Shown here: positions 9,272 to 17,871 of the stretch, in pieces
How positions within the stretch are numbered: the first letter of the stretch is position 1
Layout of the letters: each line of letters begins with the position of its first letter
NCBI RefSeq assembly: GCF_000758585.1
Contig: NZ_CP009281.1
Location: 5,332,001-5,396,000 of the forward strand
Direction: 5' to 3'
DNA length: 64,000 nucleotides
Source of the DNA: Paenibacillus sp. FSL R5-0345
Lineage (GTDB): Bacteria; Bacillota; Bacilli; Paenibacillales; Paenibacillaceae
The notes under the pieces: model-generated
Databases searched by the model: none
The model's input: the letters and a program-made list of their open reading frames with translations, nothing else
Told to the model about the DNA's origin: nothing
Position numbers and translations under genes: made by a program

Positions 9272-9318
9272 AAATATAAGGATAATGTATAACGTGAAAC
9301 TTATATATTCTTATATTT
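9272..9318. repeat. 47-bp imperfect palindrome, copy B
   Basis: Same element as 8693-8739, with the shared right half GTGAAACTTATA-ATTCTTATATTT. It directly follows the T-run of the spoVID terminator, as copy A follows the T-box terminator. Confidence 0.6.
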
Positions 9319-9321
9319 AGA

Positions 9322-9352
9322 CAAAAATCCCGATCTACTATCAGATCGGGAT
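9322..9352 (-). terminator. Rho-independent terminator of the spoVID-like gene
   Basis: ATCCCGATCT/AGATCGGGAT (9327-9336 and 9343-9352) pair with a six-base loop. On the minus strand five T residues follow. Confidence 0.88.
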
Positions 9353-9386
9353 TCACCTATTCATGTGAGTGCGCATTGTAACTCAA

Positions 9387-10748
9387 CTACGGAATGTACA
9401 ATACTTGCCCTTCTTCTACACTCTGCCCTGACAATCGATTATACATTCCCAGCTCCCGCGCACTTAGCTGATACTTCTCTGCGATCGTATCTAGCGTTTC
9501 TTCACGCTGCACGATGCAAAGGCGAACCTTCCGGAACAAGTTAGCGCCATCTGCTCCGGTAATGAATCTGCTCTTCCACTCTGTATTATTTCCCGCTTCT
9601 GGAATGATCGCTGCAGCCGATGCAGTTCCTTCGGACTGAAGAGCTTCCTGTTCTTTACGGGAACGGCTAGAGCTAAGTAATGAAGAGAAAGTAAGATGTT
9701 CTTTGGCTGGAACCTCTGCTTCTTTCTTACTACCTAGCGCAATCTTAAGGTCTTGCTTCTCCTCTGGCTGTGGCACCGTCTCTTGAGAAACAAAGACTTC
9801 GTTCGCATTCTCACTGATCGGCTGAGCATTCTCTTCTTGTGCGTGAAGCTCATGGTTTGCCTCGTTTTCTGAAGCGAATACAGCAATGTCTTGTTCTGCC
9901 TCAACAGTGGCTGCTGGGACAGCTTTTTCTCTTGAAGCAAAGGTATATTCCGCTTCTTGCTCCTGATCCGCTTCACTCACTTGGCTAACTTGATTCAGCT
10001 GTGTGACCTCAGCTTCCTCATTTTGTGACTCAGCTTTAAACCAGTAATCCGCTATACCTGCTTTGGAATCCTCAGTTTGCGAATTCAGACTATGCGTCCG
10101 TGCTTTCGCGCCCTTGTCCTTCTCATGAGCGGATGAGAAATTAACTATAGGGGACGATTGACCCGCTCCGCTTGAGACCAGCGGGGGCTCTGTTGCTTCT
10201 GCATGCTCATGTTCTTCTACAGCAACCTCCGATGCATCCTCACCAAAGGTCCACTGTGAATTTTCATAAAGTGCATCAGTTTCGTGTTCTTGGTTTACTT
10301 CAGATGCTTCGCTTACCCTGTCATCGCTTAGAGGGGAATAGGCTACTGTGTACTCTTCCTGCTGCCAGGTCGGTTGTGGTTGAGGCTCCGCACCACCGAT
10401 TCCCCGCAGGGATAATACGCCTGTTATATTCACAGTACGCATCGTGAGCAGATCAATATCAAAATTCTCGATCTCCACCCCAATATCTTCAATCGAGCTG
10501 ACGCGTGTAAGCGGAACAGTGATTTCAACGGGAATGGCGTGCTCCAGACGCTGCGTTCGGTCATCTTCGCTCCGGTAGAGTCCGGTAAGCAACAGCTGAC
10601 CATATAACTCGGCACGATCCTCCCGCTGAATCACCTGGATTTCCGGAAGTAGTTCAACCTCCTCCAGCTCAGCTATTCCCGGAAGCTCTTCCGATAGGTG
10701 AATGCGTTCATAAATATCAAACCGCAAGCCGTGGGACTGATCAAACAC
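9387..10748 (-). CDS. spoVID: SpoVID-like spore coat morphogenetic protein with C-terminal LysM domain
   Basis: The first 115 or so residues resemble the SpoVID N-terminal domain (two beta-rich halves, with phrases such as ELYGQLLLTG and FDIDLLT), followed by a long acidic, low-complexity E/A/Q/S-rich stretch and a C-terminal LysM domain (about the last 45 residues, ending LGMYNRLSGQSVEEGQVLYIP-like). In Bacillus SpoVID helps coat proteins encase the forespore. Position supports the call: in Bacillales spoVID lies between hemL and valS. I start at GTG 10748, nine bases after GGAGG; an ATG at 10772 lacks a good ribosome binding site. A weak sigma-E-like promoter (CATATACAT, complement of 10825-10833) lies upstream. 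Bacillus ysxE, usually next, is absent. Confidence 0.82.
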   Translation of the reverse strand: MFDQSHGLRFDIYERIHLSEELPGIAELEEVELLPEIQVIQREDRAELYGQLLLTGLYRSEDDRTQRLEHAIPVEITVPLTRVSSIEDIGVEIENFDIDLLTMRTVNITGVLSLRGIGGAEPQPQPTWQQEEYTVAYSPLSDDRVSEASEVNQEHETDALYENSQWTFGEDASEVAVEEHEHAEATEPPLVSSGAGQSSPIVNFSSAHEKDKGAKARTHSLNSQTEDSKAGIADYWFKAESQNEEAEVTQLNQVSQVSEADQEQEAEYTFASREKAVPAATVEAEQDIAVFASENEANHELHAQEENAQPISENANEVFVSQETVPQPEEKQDLKIALGSKKEAEVPAKEHLTFSSLLSSSRSRKEQEALQSEGTASAAAIIPEAGNNTEWKSRFITGADGANLFRKVRLCIVQREETLDTIAEKYQLSARELGMYNRLSGQSVEEGQVLYIP

Positions 10749-11040
10749 GGGATATGTCCTCCTTCTTGGCATAATCTAACCCTGAGACAGGCCCAGAGCA
10801 TAAGCCCAAAATGTTACTCCCCACATGTATATGCTTCAAACAGGAAGGCATGACAACTTTGGCAGCACTAACCGGACAGGATGCTAATTAATTTCATAAA
10901 TTCAGAGGCTAATCGAACTCTCCTTGTACAGACATACCCTGCTCCGCATGAACAAAGTATTATATGCTTCGTTTGCTAATAGGACATAGATAGATGTTTC
11001 TTTCTGAAAAAAATTAGAAATTTATTTACTCTGCGAAAAA
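10749..11040. other. Intergenic region upstream of the spoVID-like gene
   Basis: About 290 bases. It holds the likely promoter of the spoVID-like gene: a possible sigma-E arrangement GTCATGC, 14 bases, CATATACAT (minus strand, near 10825-10855). The rest is AT-rich with no open frame I trust. Confidence 0.35.
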
Positions 11041-11084
11041 TAAATTAATAAAGCCGTAAAACCAGCTTTTGCTGATTTTACGGC
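11041..11084 (-). terminator. Rho-independent terminator after the RluA-family gene
   Basis: GCCGTAAAAC-CAGC/GCTG-ATTTTACGGC (11053-11084) form a stem with a four-base loop; on the minus strand a T-rich tail follows (TTTATTAATTTATTTTT). It closes the hem cluster transcript. Confidence 0.85.
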
Positions 11085-11102
11085 TCTTAGGTATACGTAT
11101 CG

Positions 11103-12038
11103 TTAAGGTGCTTCAGCCAGCAGCTCCCGCAGCTGTAGCATATCCTCTGGCCACGGGTCACTCACCTCAAGCTGTTCTCCGCTCCAAGGGTGACGAAAGG
11201 TCAACGATTCACCATGAAGCGCATGACGGCCGGCTGCGCTTGAAGTCCAGACCGGGCCGCCATATAGCGCATCCCCATACAAGGGATGACCCATATGGCT
11301 GAGATGGACGCGAATCTGATGCGTCCGTCCGGTCTCCAGCTGCACATGCACCAGGCTCCCGCCATGCAGTGCCTCGCGTCCAATGATTCGAGTCACGGCG
11401 GATTGTCCGCCGGGTGAGACTCTTCTCCGCGCCGCATGATGGCGATCGCGCCCAATCGGCGCGTCGATCACTTTAAGCGCAGGCGGCACTGTGCCTTCGA
11501 CGATCGCGGCGTAGAGCCGCGAGATGCTTTTGTCGCGCATATTCTCGTCTAAGACAAGCTGTGCGAACTCATTCTTCGCATACATCACCGGGCCTGTTGT
11601 ATCCTTGTCCAGCCGGTGAATATGGCGCACAGCCACACCTTCTCCGGAAGCTATATAATGCGCAGCTACAAGGTGATCCAGCGTTACACCTAAGCCACTG
11701 CCGTCTGGATGAACCGCCATCCCTGCCGGCTTGTGGATGACCAAGCAAAAATCATCCTCATACAGCACCTCAAGCTCTTCCCATACAGGCTCAATACCCG
11801 CTTCACGATGAGGGAAAAGAGCCAACCGAAGTCGGTCTCCCTTCCACTGAATGCCTCCCTCGCGGCGCAGACGCAGATGAAGCTTCTCAGGCATCCCTAC
11901 AGTTTCCAGCAGCCACTTGTCAATTGCAGCTTCAGAATCCTCGGCTCCAGTAATGATTTTACCGGGTGTGACTTCCAGCCACTCTCCACGTCTAGTCCAA
12001 GCTCCACCACCGGTTCGATCCCCGGCTCCGTTACTCAA
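11103..12038 (-). CDS. RluA-family RNA pseudouridine synthase
   Basis: The protein isomerises specific uridines in rRNA or tRNA; the exact target cannot be told from sequence. The 311 residues carry the RluA signature HRLDKDTTG at 141-149 with the catalytic aspartate at 144, preceded by HKPAGMAVHP, and followed by ETGRTHQIRVHLSHMGHPLYGD. An S4 RNA-binding domain is not obvious in the first 90 residues, though they have its size. The start is TTG 12038, overlapping the hemL stop (TTGA), so translation is probably coupled to hemL. The gene is GC-richer than its surroundings. No role in haem synthesis is implied. Confidence 0.93.
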   Translation of the reverse strand: MSNGAGDRTGGGAWTRRGEWLEVTPGKIITGAEDSEAAIDKWLLETVGMPEKLHLRLRREGGIQWKGDRLRLALFPHREAGIEPVWEELEVLYEDDFCLVIHKPAGMAVHPDGSGLGVTLDHLVAAHYIASGEGVAVRHIHRLDKDTTGPVMYAKNEFAQLVLDENMRDKSISRLYAAIVEGTVPPALKVIDAPIGRDRHHAARRRVSPGGQSAVTRIIGREALHGGSLVHVQLETGRTHQIRVHLSHMGHPLYGDALYGGPVWTSSAAGRHALHGESLTFRHPWSGEQLEVSDPWPEDMLQLRELLAEAP

Positions 12039-13336
12039 AGGGCTTTCAGGGCGTTATAATGGCCCTCAATGGTATCATCAATATCCTGCTCACTATGCGC
12101 AGCCGATACGAACATGCCTTCAAACTGTGAAGGCGGCACGCTAATGCCTTGGCTCAACATATGACCAAAATAACGACGGAATAGGTCTGTGTCGCTAGTC
12201 TTGGCCGTCTCAAAATTGGTAACAGGTCCTTCCGTGAAGAAAGGGCAGACCATCGAGCCCACGCGGTTAATGGTCAGCGGAATGCCAGTCTCGATGGAAT
12301 TCTTTTTCAAGCCTGCTTCCAATCGTGCTCCTAATTGCTCCAACCGATCATAAACTTCAGGTGTTAACAGCTTCAACGTAGTATATCCTGCTGCCATCGC
12401 TAATGGATTACCACTAAGTGTGCCCGCCTGATAAATCGGTCCCGTAGGAGCGATTTGCTCCATAATCTCTCTTTTGCCGCCATAAGCGCCTACTGGAAGT
12501 CCTCCGCCGATGACTTTGCCGAAGCAAGTGATATCCGGAGTAATGTTGAACAATCCTTGAGCACAGCCACGGTTGACACGGAAGCCTGTCATTACTTCAT
12601 CAAAAATAAGCAAAGATCCATGGTCTGAGGTTAACTTGCGAAGTCCTTCCAGGAATCCTGGAAGTGGTGGTACAACACCCATGTTCCCGGCAATCGGCTC
12701 CACAATTACTGCGGCAATCTCACTGCCAAAGCGTTCAAAAGCAACCTGAGTGGACTCCAAATCATTGTATGGAACTGTGATGGTATTTACTGCTACACCT
12801 TCAGGAACGCCCGGGCTATCCGGCAAACCTAATGTGGCTACACCGGAACCTGCTTTAATAAGTAAGCTATCCGCGTGACCGTGATAGGAGCCTTCGAACT
12901 TCAAGATTTTGCTGCGTCCGGTATAACCACGTGCCAAACGAATCGCGCTCATCGTTGCTTCCGTTCCGGAGTTAACCATACGTACGATATCTACAGAGGC
13001 CACACGTTCAACAACGGTTTTTGCCATCTCTGTTTCGAGTAAAGTTGGTGCGCCAAAGCTTGTCCCTTTTACTGCTGTCTCCTGCAATGCCTTTACAACC
13101 TCAGGATGCGCATGACCCATAATCAGCGGTCCCCATGAGCATACATAGTCGATAAAGCTGTTGCCGTCGATATCATAAATACGCGAGCCGACCCCATGAT
13201 CCACATAAATTGGAGTCAAACCTACGGATTTGAACGCCCGTACAGGGCTGTTCACCCCACCGGGAATATATTGTTTTGCTTCATCAAAAGCCTTACGGGA
13301 CGCTTCCTCTTTACGCGCCATTGGCACATTACTCAT
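12035..13336 (-). CDS. hemL: Glutamate-1-semialdehyde 2,1-aminomutase
   Basis: HemL converts glutamate-1-semialdehyde to 5-aminolaevulinate with pyridoxal phosphate, the step after HemA. The 433-residue class III aminotransferase fold shows N-S-G-T-E-A-T-M-S-A-I-R-L-A-R near residue 122, DEVMTGFR at about 246 and the PLP lysine K274 in CFGKVIGGGLPVGAYGG. The ATG at 13336 follows AGGAGTGA. It lies 76 bases after hemB and overlaps the pseudouridine synthase gene by 4 bases. Confidence 0.98.
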   Translation of the reverse strand: MSNVPMARKEEASRKAFDEAKQYIPGGVNSPVRAFKSVGLTPIYVDHGVGSRIYDIDGNSFIDYVCSWGPLIMGHAHPEVVKALQETAVKGTSFGAPTLLETEMAKTVVERVASVDIVRMVNSGTEATMSAIRLARGYTGRSKILKFEGSYHGHADSLLIKAGSGVATLGLPDSPGVPEGVAVNTITVPYNDLESTQVAFERFGSEIAAVIVEPIAGNMGVVPPLPGFLEGLRKLTSDHGSLLIFDEVMTGFRVNRGCAQGLFNITPDITCFGKVIGGGLPVGAYGGKREIMEQIAPTGPIYQAGTLSGNPLAMAAGYTTLKLLTPEVYDRLEQLGARLEAGLKKNSIETGIPLTINRVGSMVCPFFTEGPVTNFETAKTSDTDLFRRYFGHMLSQGISVPPSQFEGMFVSAAHSEQDIDDTIEGHYNALKAL

Positions 13337-13412
13337 CTATCTTCACTCCTGTTCTGTTCTGGGTCTCACAAGTATAGCAGCTGCTTAGGCAGCGATATCA
13401 GTGTGATCGGGA

Positions 13413-14411
13413 TTAACCACGCAGCCAGCGGGCTGCATCTTTTGCAAAATAAGTAATAATTATGTCCGCTCCGGCGCGCTTCATTCCAGTCAGCATTTCC
13501 AGCACAACGGCTTGCTCATCGATCCAGCCTTGCTGCGCTGCTGCTTTTACCATGGAATATTCGCCACTCACATTATAAGCCACAAGAGGTAAATCAAATT
13601 GATCGCGGATCGTACGAATCACGTCCAAGTAAGCCAGAGCTGGCTTCACCATTAACATATCTGCGCCTTCCAGCACATCGGATTCTGCTTCACGGAGCGC
13701 TTCGCGCAGATTAGCAGGGTCCATTTGATACGTTTTGCGATTCCCGAACTGTGGTGCCGAATCCGCAGCTTCGCGGAAAGGGCCATAAAATGCCGAAGCA
13801 TATTTAACCGAATACGACATAATCGGCACATGCTCAAAGCCATTCTCATCCAGTCCCGCACGAATCGCGTGTACGAATCCATCCATCATATTCGAAGGGG
13901 CAATGATATCTGCTCCAGCTTTAGCTTGGGACACCGCAGTACGAGTTAACAGCTCTAACGAAGCATCGTTGATGACATCACCGTGTACAACGCCATTCAC
14001 CGTATGCGTATGCACCATCCCGCAATGTCCGTGATCCGTAAATTCACAAAGGCAGGTATCTGCAACGACCAGCAGCTCAGGGTACCACTGCTTGATCAAG
14101 CGAGTAGCCTCTTGCACAATTCCATCCTCTGCGAAACCGGAAGAACCGATAGCATCCTTCGTTTCAGGAATCCCGAATAACAGCACAGCCGGAATGCCCA
14201 GTGCGGCAATCTCGTCCACTTCTGCTTTTAAAGTATCCAGTGAAAAATGGTACACACCCGGCATCGAGCTAATCTCATTCTTCACACCTGTTCCATAAGT
14301 CACAAATATAGGCTGTACAAAATCCAGCACATTCAGTACGGTCTCCCGCACCATACCGCGAATTCCAGCAGATCCGCGTAGACGGCGGTGACGTGTTATT
14401 GGAAAGCTCAT
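13413..14411 (-). CDS. hemB: Porphobilinogen synthase (delta-aminolaevulinic acid dehydratase)
   Basis: HemB condenses two 5-aminolaevulinate molecules into porphobilinogen. The 332 residues contain the zinc-site cysteines C120, C122 and C130 in DTCLCEFTDHGHCG, and the two Schiff-base lysines K203 (YSVKYASAFYGPF) and K256 (MVKPALAYLD). A strong AGGAGGATG ribosome binding site precedes the ATG. The three-cysteine pattern indicates the zinc-dependent class. It is separated from the upstream cobA-hemD gene by a 507-base spacer with palindromic repeats, so it may have its own promoter. Confidence 0.98.
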   Translation of the reverse strand: MSFPITRHRRLRGSAGIRGMVRETVLNVLDFVQPIFVTYGTGVKNEISSMPGVYHFSLDTLKAEVDEIAALGIPAVLLFGIPETKDAIGSSGFAEDGIVQEATRLIKQWYPELLVVADTCLCEFTDHGHCGMVHTHTVNGVVHGDVINDASLELLTRTAVSQAKAGADIIAPSNMMDGFVHAIRAGLDENGFEHVPIMSYSVKYASAFYGPFREAADSAPQFGNRKTYQMDPANLREALREAESDVLEGADMLMVKPALAYLDVIRTIRDQFDLPLVAYNVSGEYSMVKAAAQQGWIDEQAVVLEMLTGMKRAGADIIITYFAKDAARWLRG

Positions 14412-14918
14412 TTGTTCATCCTCCTGAAAATAAAATAATAACTAAACCCTCGATCGTTGACTAACTGCGGCATAGTTGTAGTTTGTGCAGTTATTTTGAA
14501 GTTTTATCGTAACTGTAAGTTTTAGTTGCACTCTCTACAGTTATTTATTACAAAAGAGCGAAAACCCCTGTTTTAGCGCATATTTAATTGCACATATTAC
14601 AACTAAAATGGATTTTCGCTAAAATTCAGGGAATTTAAGTGTATAAAGTGCAACTAAACCTCAATCTGACCTAATCCAAGTACCCAATATCTAACATATC
14701 AGTTAGAGCTACGTGAACTTTATACGTACATAGACTTACTCACCCATTCACACCAGTTAGTTTACAACTCAGCCGTCCATCATACTCTGAGCTTCAACAG
14801 TAACTACATTCGGAGGTCAAGCTCATGCTACTTAAGTTACTTACAATAGGATGTGAGACTTCCTAGATAGATACAACTTCAGGCGATTTTATAAAGCCGA
14901 TGTTCGATTGGCGTCCAT
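14412..14918. other. Long spacer between cobA-hemD and hemB with palindromic units
   Basis: A 507-base region with no convincing gene. Around 14555-14645 it contains AGCGAAAACCCCTGTTTTAGCGC and, about 50 bases on, TTTTCGCTAAAATTCAGGGAATTTAAG, which resemble the palindromic units at 17.5, 47.8-48.4 and 56.5 kb. Several copies of TTGTAGTTTG/AGTTGCAC-like phrases also occur. A promoter for hemB is likely here but I could not place it. Confidence 0.5.
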
Positions 14919-16481
14919 TCAAGCTTTTTGAAGTTGAGTCTCTGCATTCCAGCGACAGAGCTCCTGCACCAGAGCATTAATAGTAGCTTCTTCAGGAAGT
15001 AGTCCCGGAGTAAGACCCGCCTCCACGGCTGTCTGCTCGGTTAATGGACCAATACAGGCTATTTTCACATTAGCTAGCAGTGGGAGTGGATCTTCCAGCC
15101 CCATTCGCTTCAGAATGTGGATGAAATTGCGCACCGTCGAAGAGCTGGTAAAGGTTACTGCGTGAACACGCCCCTCCTCCAGCAGCTTCAACAGCTCATC
15201 ATCATCCTCACCCGTTACAACCGTCTCATAGGTATCGACGTCTGTCACTTGAAGGCCAAGCTCTCTCAGCTTGTCCGGCAGCCATTCGCGCGCCAGATCA
15301 CCGCGCGGCAACAGCACGTTCTGCCCCGGCAGCAGCCGAGGGCCGAACGTCTCAATCAGACCTTCCGCCTGAAACTTCGCCGGAAGTTCTTCAGCAATCA
15401 CCCCGCGCTGCGCCAGCGCGGCAGCAGTGCCCGGCCCCACCGCTGCAATCCTTGCGCGGTGAAGCCCCCGAATGTCCGCCCCCTGCTCCGCCAAGTGGCG
15501 CCAAAAAAACTCCACACCGTTCGGGCTAGTGAAGAATACCCAGTCGTACGATTCCAGCGCGCCAAACGCCGCTGCAATCTTCTCCTTCTTCTCTGCGCCT
15601 TCCGGCATAATCGTCTCGATCACCGGGAACTCGTAGGGTTCCCCGCCGAGTTCCTCAATCATATCCACGAGCTCGCTTGCTTGGCTGCGAGCCCGTGTCA
15701 CTACGATGCGTTTGCCGAATAACGGCATCGCCTCAACCCACTTGAGCTGCTCGCGTTGCAGCACCACGTCGCCGACAACGATCACGGCTGGCGGCTGAAA
15801 ATCCGCCGCCTTCACCTTCGCCTCAATATCGGCGAGGGTTCCCGTCAGTGTCTCCTGATCTGCGCGTGTGCCCCAGCGTACCAGCGCCACGGGTGTTTCT
15901 GGCGGACGCCCATGCTTGATTAGCTGGGCGCTGATATATCCTATTTTAGCTACGCCCATCAAGAATACTAACGTCCCTGTGGCGTTCGTTACTTTATCCC
16001 AATGAATGGAATGATCCAGTTTATCTGGACTCTCATGTCCGGTGATAATCGACAGGGAAGAAGCATGATCGCGGTGCGTGACAGGTATACCCGCATAAGC
16101 AGGTACGCTGATCGCCGACGTGATGCCCGGTACGATTTCGTAATAGATCCCATTTTTGCGCAGCAGCTCCGCTTCTTCACCTACGCGGCCAAAAATCGTA
16201 GGGTCCCCACCCTTAAGCCGCACCACTGTTTTCCCCTGCAAAGCCAAATCAACTAACAATTGATTAATCTCTTCCTGCTTCATCGTGTGGCGATCCGGCA
16301 GCTTGCCTACATAAATCTTCTCACCGCCAGGCTTCATGCATTTCAGCAATCTAGGACTTGCCAGCCGATCGTACACCAGTACGTCGCTTTTTCGAATACA
16401 CTCGAGGCCTTTTACAGTAATCAGTTTTGCGTCCCCGGGACCTGCACCTACCAAATAAACCTTCCCCGTCAATCCCCTCAT
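14919..16481 (-). CDS. cobA-hemD: Fused uroporphyrinogen-III C-methyltransferase (CobA) and uroporphyrinogen-III synthase (HemD)
   Basis: A 520-residue two-domain enzyme. Residues 1 to about 245 are a SUMT: VYLVGAGPGDAKLITVKG at the start, VVRLKGGDPTIFGR near 85, and YEIVPGITSAISVPAYAGIPVTHR; this part makes precorrin-2 from uroporphyrinogen III with S-adenosylmethionine. Residues from about 255 on are a HemD domain (R-I-V-V-T-R-A-R-S-Q-A at its start, and VTFTSSSTVRNF near the end), which closes the tetrapyrrole ring. The ATG overlaps the hemC stop (ATGA). The fusion couples ring closure to the sirohaem branch; with SirC upstream the cluster can supply sirohaem as well as haem. Such CobA::HemD fusions are known in clostridia and Paenibacillus-type genomes. 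Confidence 0.96.
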   Translation of the reverse strand: MRGLTGKVYLVGAGPGDAKLITVKGLECIRKSDVLVYDRLASPRLLKCMKPGGEKIYVGKLPDRHTMKQEEINQLLVDLALQGKTVVRLKGGDPTIFGRVGEEAELLRKNGIYYEIVPGITSAISVPAYAGIPVTHRDHASSLSIITGHESPDKLDHSIHWDKVTNATGTLVFLMGVAKIGYISAQLIKHGRPPETPVALVRWGTRADQETLTGTLADIEAKVKAADFQPPAVIVVGDVVLQREQLKWVEAMPLFGKRIVVTRARSQASELVDMIEELGGEPYEFPVIETIMPEGAEKKEKIAAAFGALESYDWVFFTSPNGVEFFWRHLAEQGADIRGLHRARIAAVGPGTAAALAQRGVIAEELPAKFQAEGLIETFGPRLLPGQNVLLPRGDLAREWLPDKLRELGLQVTDVDTYETVVTGEDDDELLKLLEEGRVHAVTFTSSSTVRNFIHILKRMGLEDPLPLLANVKIACIGPLTEQTAVEAGLTPGLLPEEATINALVQELCRWNAETQLQKA

Positions 16482-17431
16482 CCCCTAACGTCTGACAGTA
16501 TCTTCTCCGCTCCTCTTGCGATCAGCTTCTTAGCAACTTCTTCGCCGAGCTGTACCGGGTCTACCCCAGTGCAAGTTTCTTTCAAAATCGTTGAACCGTC
16601 AGGCGTTCCCACCATTCCGGTTAAGGAGATCACTTTGCGCTCCGCAGCAGCAGCTTCGGAAGCTGTGTCTAGCACTGCATGAGCGCCAATCGGAACTTGG
16701 CAGCCGCCATTCAGCGCGCCAAGGAACGTGCGCTCCGCTGCCACCGTCAACGCTGTATCGGCGTCGTTGTATAACGCCAACAGTTTCCGCAGGTCGGCGT
16801 CATCTTCGCGGCACTCTATGCCGAGTGCTCCCTGCCCTACAGCGGGCAGGCAAACTTCCGGCGGCAGGTAGGCGCTCACGCGATCCTGCCAGCCCATACG
16901 CGACAGCCCCGCTACTGCCAGCAGGATCGCGTCGTACTCGCCGCTCTCCAGCTTGCGCAGCCGCGAGTCAATGTTGCCGCGCACCGGCTCAATGACCAGA
17001 TCAGGCCGCAGCGCAGCTAGCTGGCTGGAGCGGCGTAGGCTGCTTGTGCCTACGCGTGCGCCCGGAGGCAGCTCGTTCAGCGAGACGCCTCCGTTAGAGA
17101 TCAGTGCATCGCGCGGATCGACACGCTTCGGCACAGCGCCGTTGATCAGCCCCTCCGGTAACTCGGAGGGCATGTCCTTCATGCTGTGCACTGCCATGTC
17201 GATTTCCTTTTCAAGCATTGCTTGCTCGATTTCCTTCACGAACAGCCCTTTGCCGCCGACCTTGGACAAGGTGACATCAAGGATGCGGTCCCCTTTGGTA
17301 ATAATCTTTTTCACCTCAAAAGTAAATCCAAACCCATGCTCCTCACTAAGTCGCTCCAGATCGGCAATTACATGCCCTGTTTGCGTCAATGCAAGCGCAC
17401 TCTGTCTACTCCCCACAATAATCTTACGCAT
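16478..17431 (-). CDS. hemC: Porphobilinogen deaminase (hydroxymethylbilane synthase)
   Basis: HemC polymerises four porphobilinogens into hydroxymethylbilane. The 317 residues show IVGSRQSALALTQ at the N-terminus, VHSMKDMP (81-88), R-G-N-I-D-S-R-L-R-K-L and the dipyrromethane-cofactor cysteine C244 in NGGCQVPIGAHA. AGGAGGA precedes the ATG. It overlaps the next gene by 4 bases and is separated from sirC by a 440-base repeat-bearing spacer. Confidence 0.98.
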   Translation of the reverse strand: MRKIIVGSRQSALALTQTGHVIADLERLSEEHGFGFTFEVKKIITKGDRILDVTLSKVGGKGLFVKEIEQAMLEKEIDMAVHSMKDMPSELPEGLINGAVPKRVDPRDALISNGGVSLNELPPGARVGTSSLRRSSQLAALRPDLVIEPVRGNIDSRLRKLESGEYDAILLAVAGLSRMGWQDRVSAYLPPEVCLPAVGQGALGIECREDDADLRKLLALYNDADTALTVAAERTFLGALNGGCQVPIGAHAVLDTASEAAAAERKVISLTGMVGTPDGSTILKETCTGVDPVQLGEEVAKKLIARGAEKILSDVRG

Positions 17432-17871
17432 TGTCCATTCCTCCTGATAGCGTCTGCCTCTTACTCTTCACCGTAAAACATATATAGTACTTCCGTGGTT
17501 GTAGCTCAATTAAGGGGTGTTTTTGTCCCTCTTTTCACTGATATGGTCGTTTTCAGCTAATTCAAGGGTATTTATACACCTCATTTAGCTTTTTCGGCGA
17601 CTATAGCTCAATTCTGGGGTATTTTTGTCCCTCTTTTCGCTGATATGACCGTTTTCAGCTAATTCAGGGGTATTTATACCCCTCATTTAGCTTCTTTAGC
17701 GACTATAGCTCAATTGAGAGGTATTTTAGTCCCTCTTTTCGCTGTTTTGCCCATCTCTAATTAGTTTATCGGTACTTTTACCGCTATCTCAACTATCCCG
17801 ACAGTAGCCCATTTTTCTCATATCATTAATCTAACCTAATTTTGTAATCTTCACAGTGTTCACGCGCACTT
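17432..17871. other. 440-base spacer between sirC and hemC
   Basis: Contains the tandem palindromic array described at 17502-17755 and no open frame with a ribosome binding site other than hemC's own. A promoter serving hemC is expected in 17432-17500 but was not identified with confidence. Confidence 0.6.
17502..17755. repeat. Tandem palindromic array, 102-bp period (about 51-bp half units)
   Basis: TAGCTCAATT starts a unit at 17502, 17604 and 17706, exactly 102 bases apart. Each full unit holds two related halves of about 51 bases: a form with GGGGTATTTTTGTCCCTC-TTTTCGCTGAT and a form with AGCTAATTCAGGGGTATTTATACCCCTCATTTAGCT, which is nearly palindromic. Five half units can be counted. 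Confidence 0.85.

Noticed and set aside
14825..14866. A 13-codon plus-strand peptide (MLLKLLTIGCETS) with a good GGAGG
   Set aside because: It has no downstream plus-strand gene to act as leader for, and lies antisense in a repeat-bearing spacer. A chance match seems more likely.
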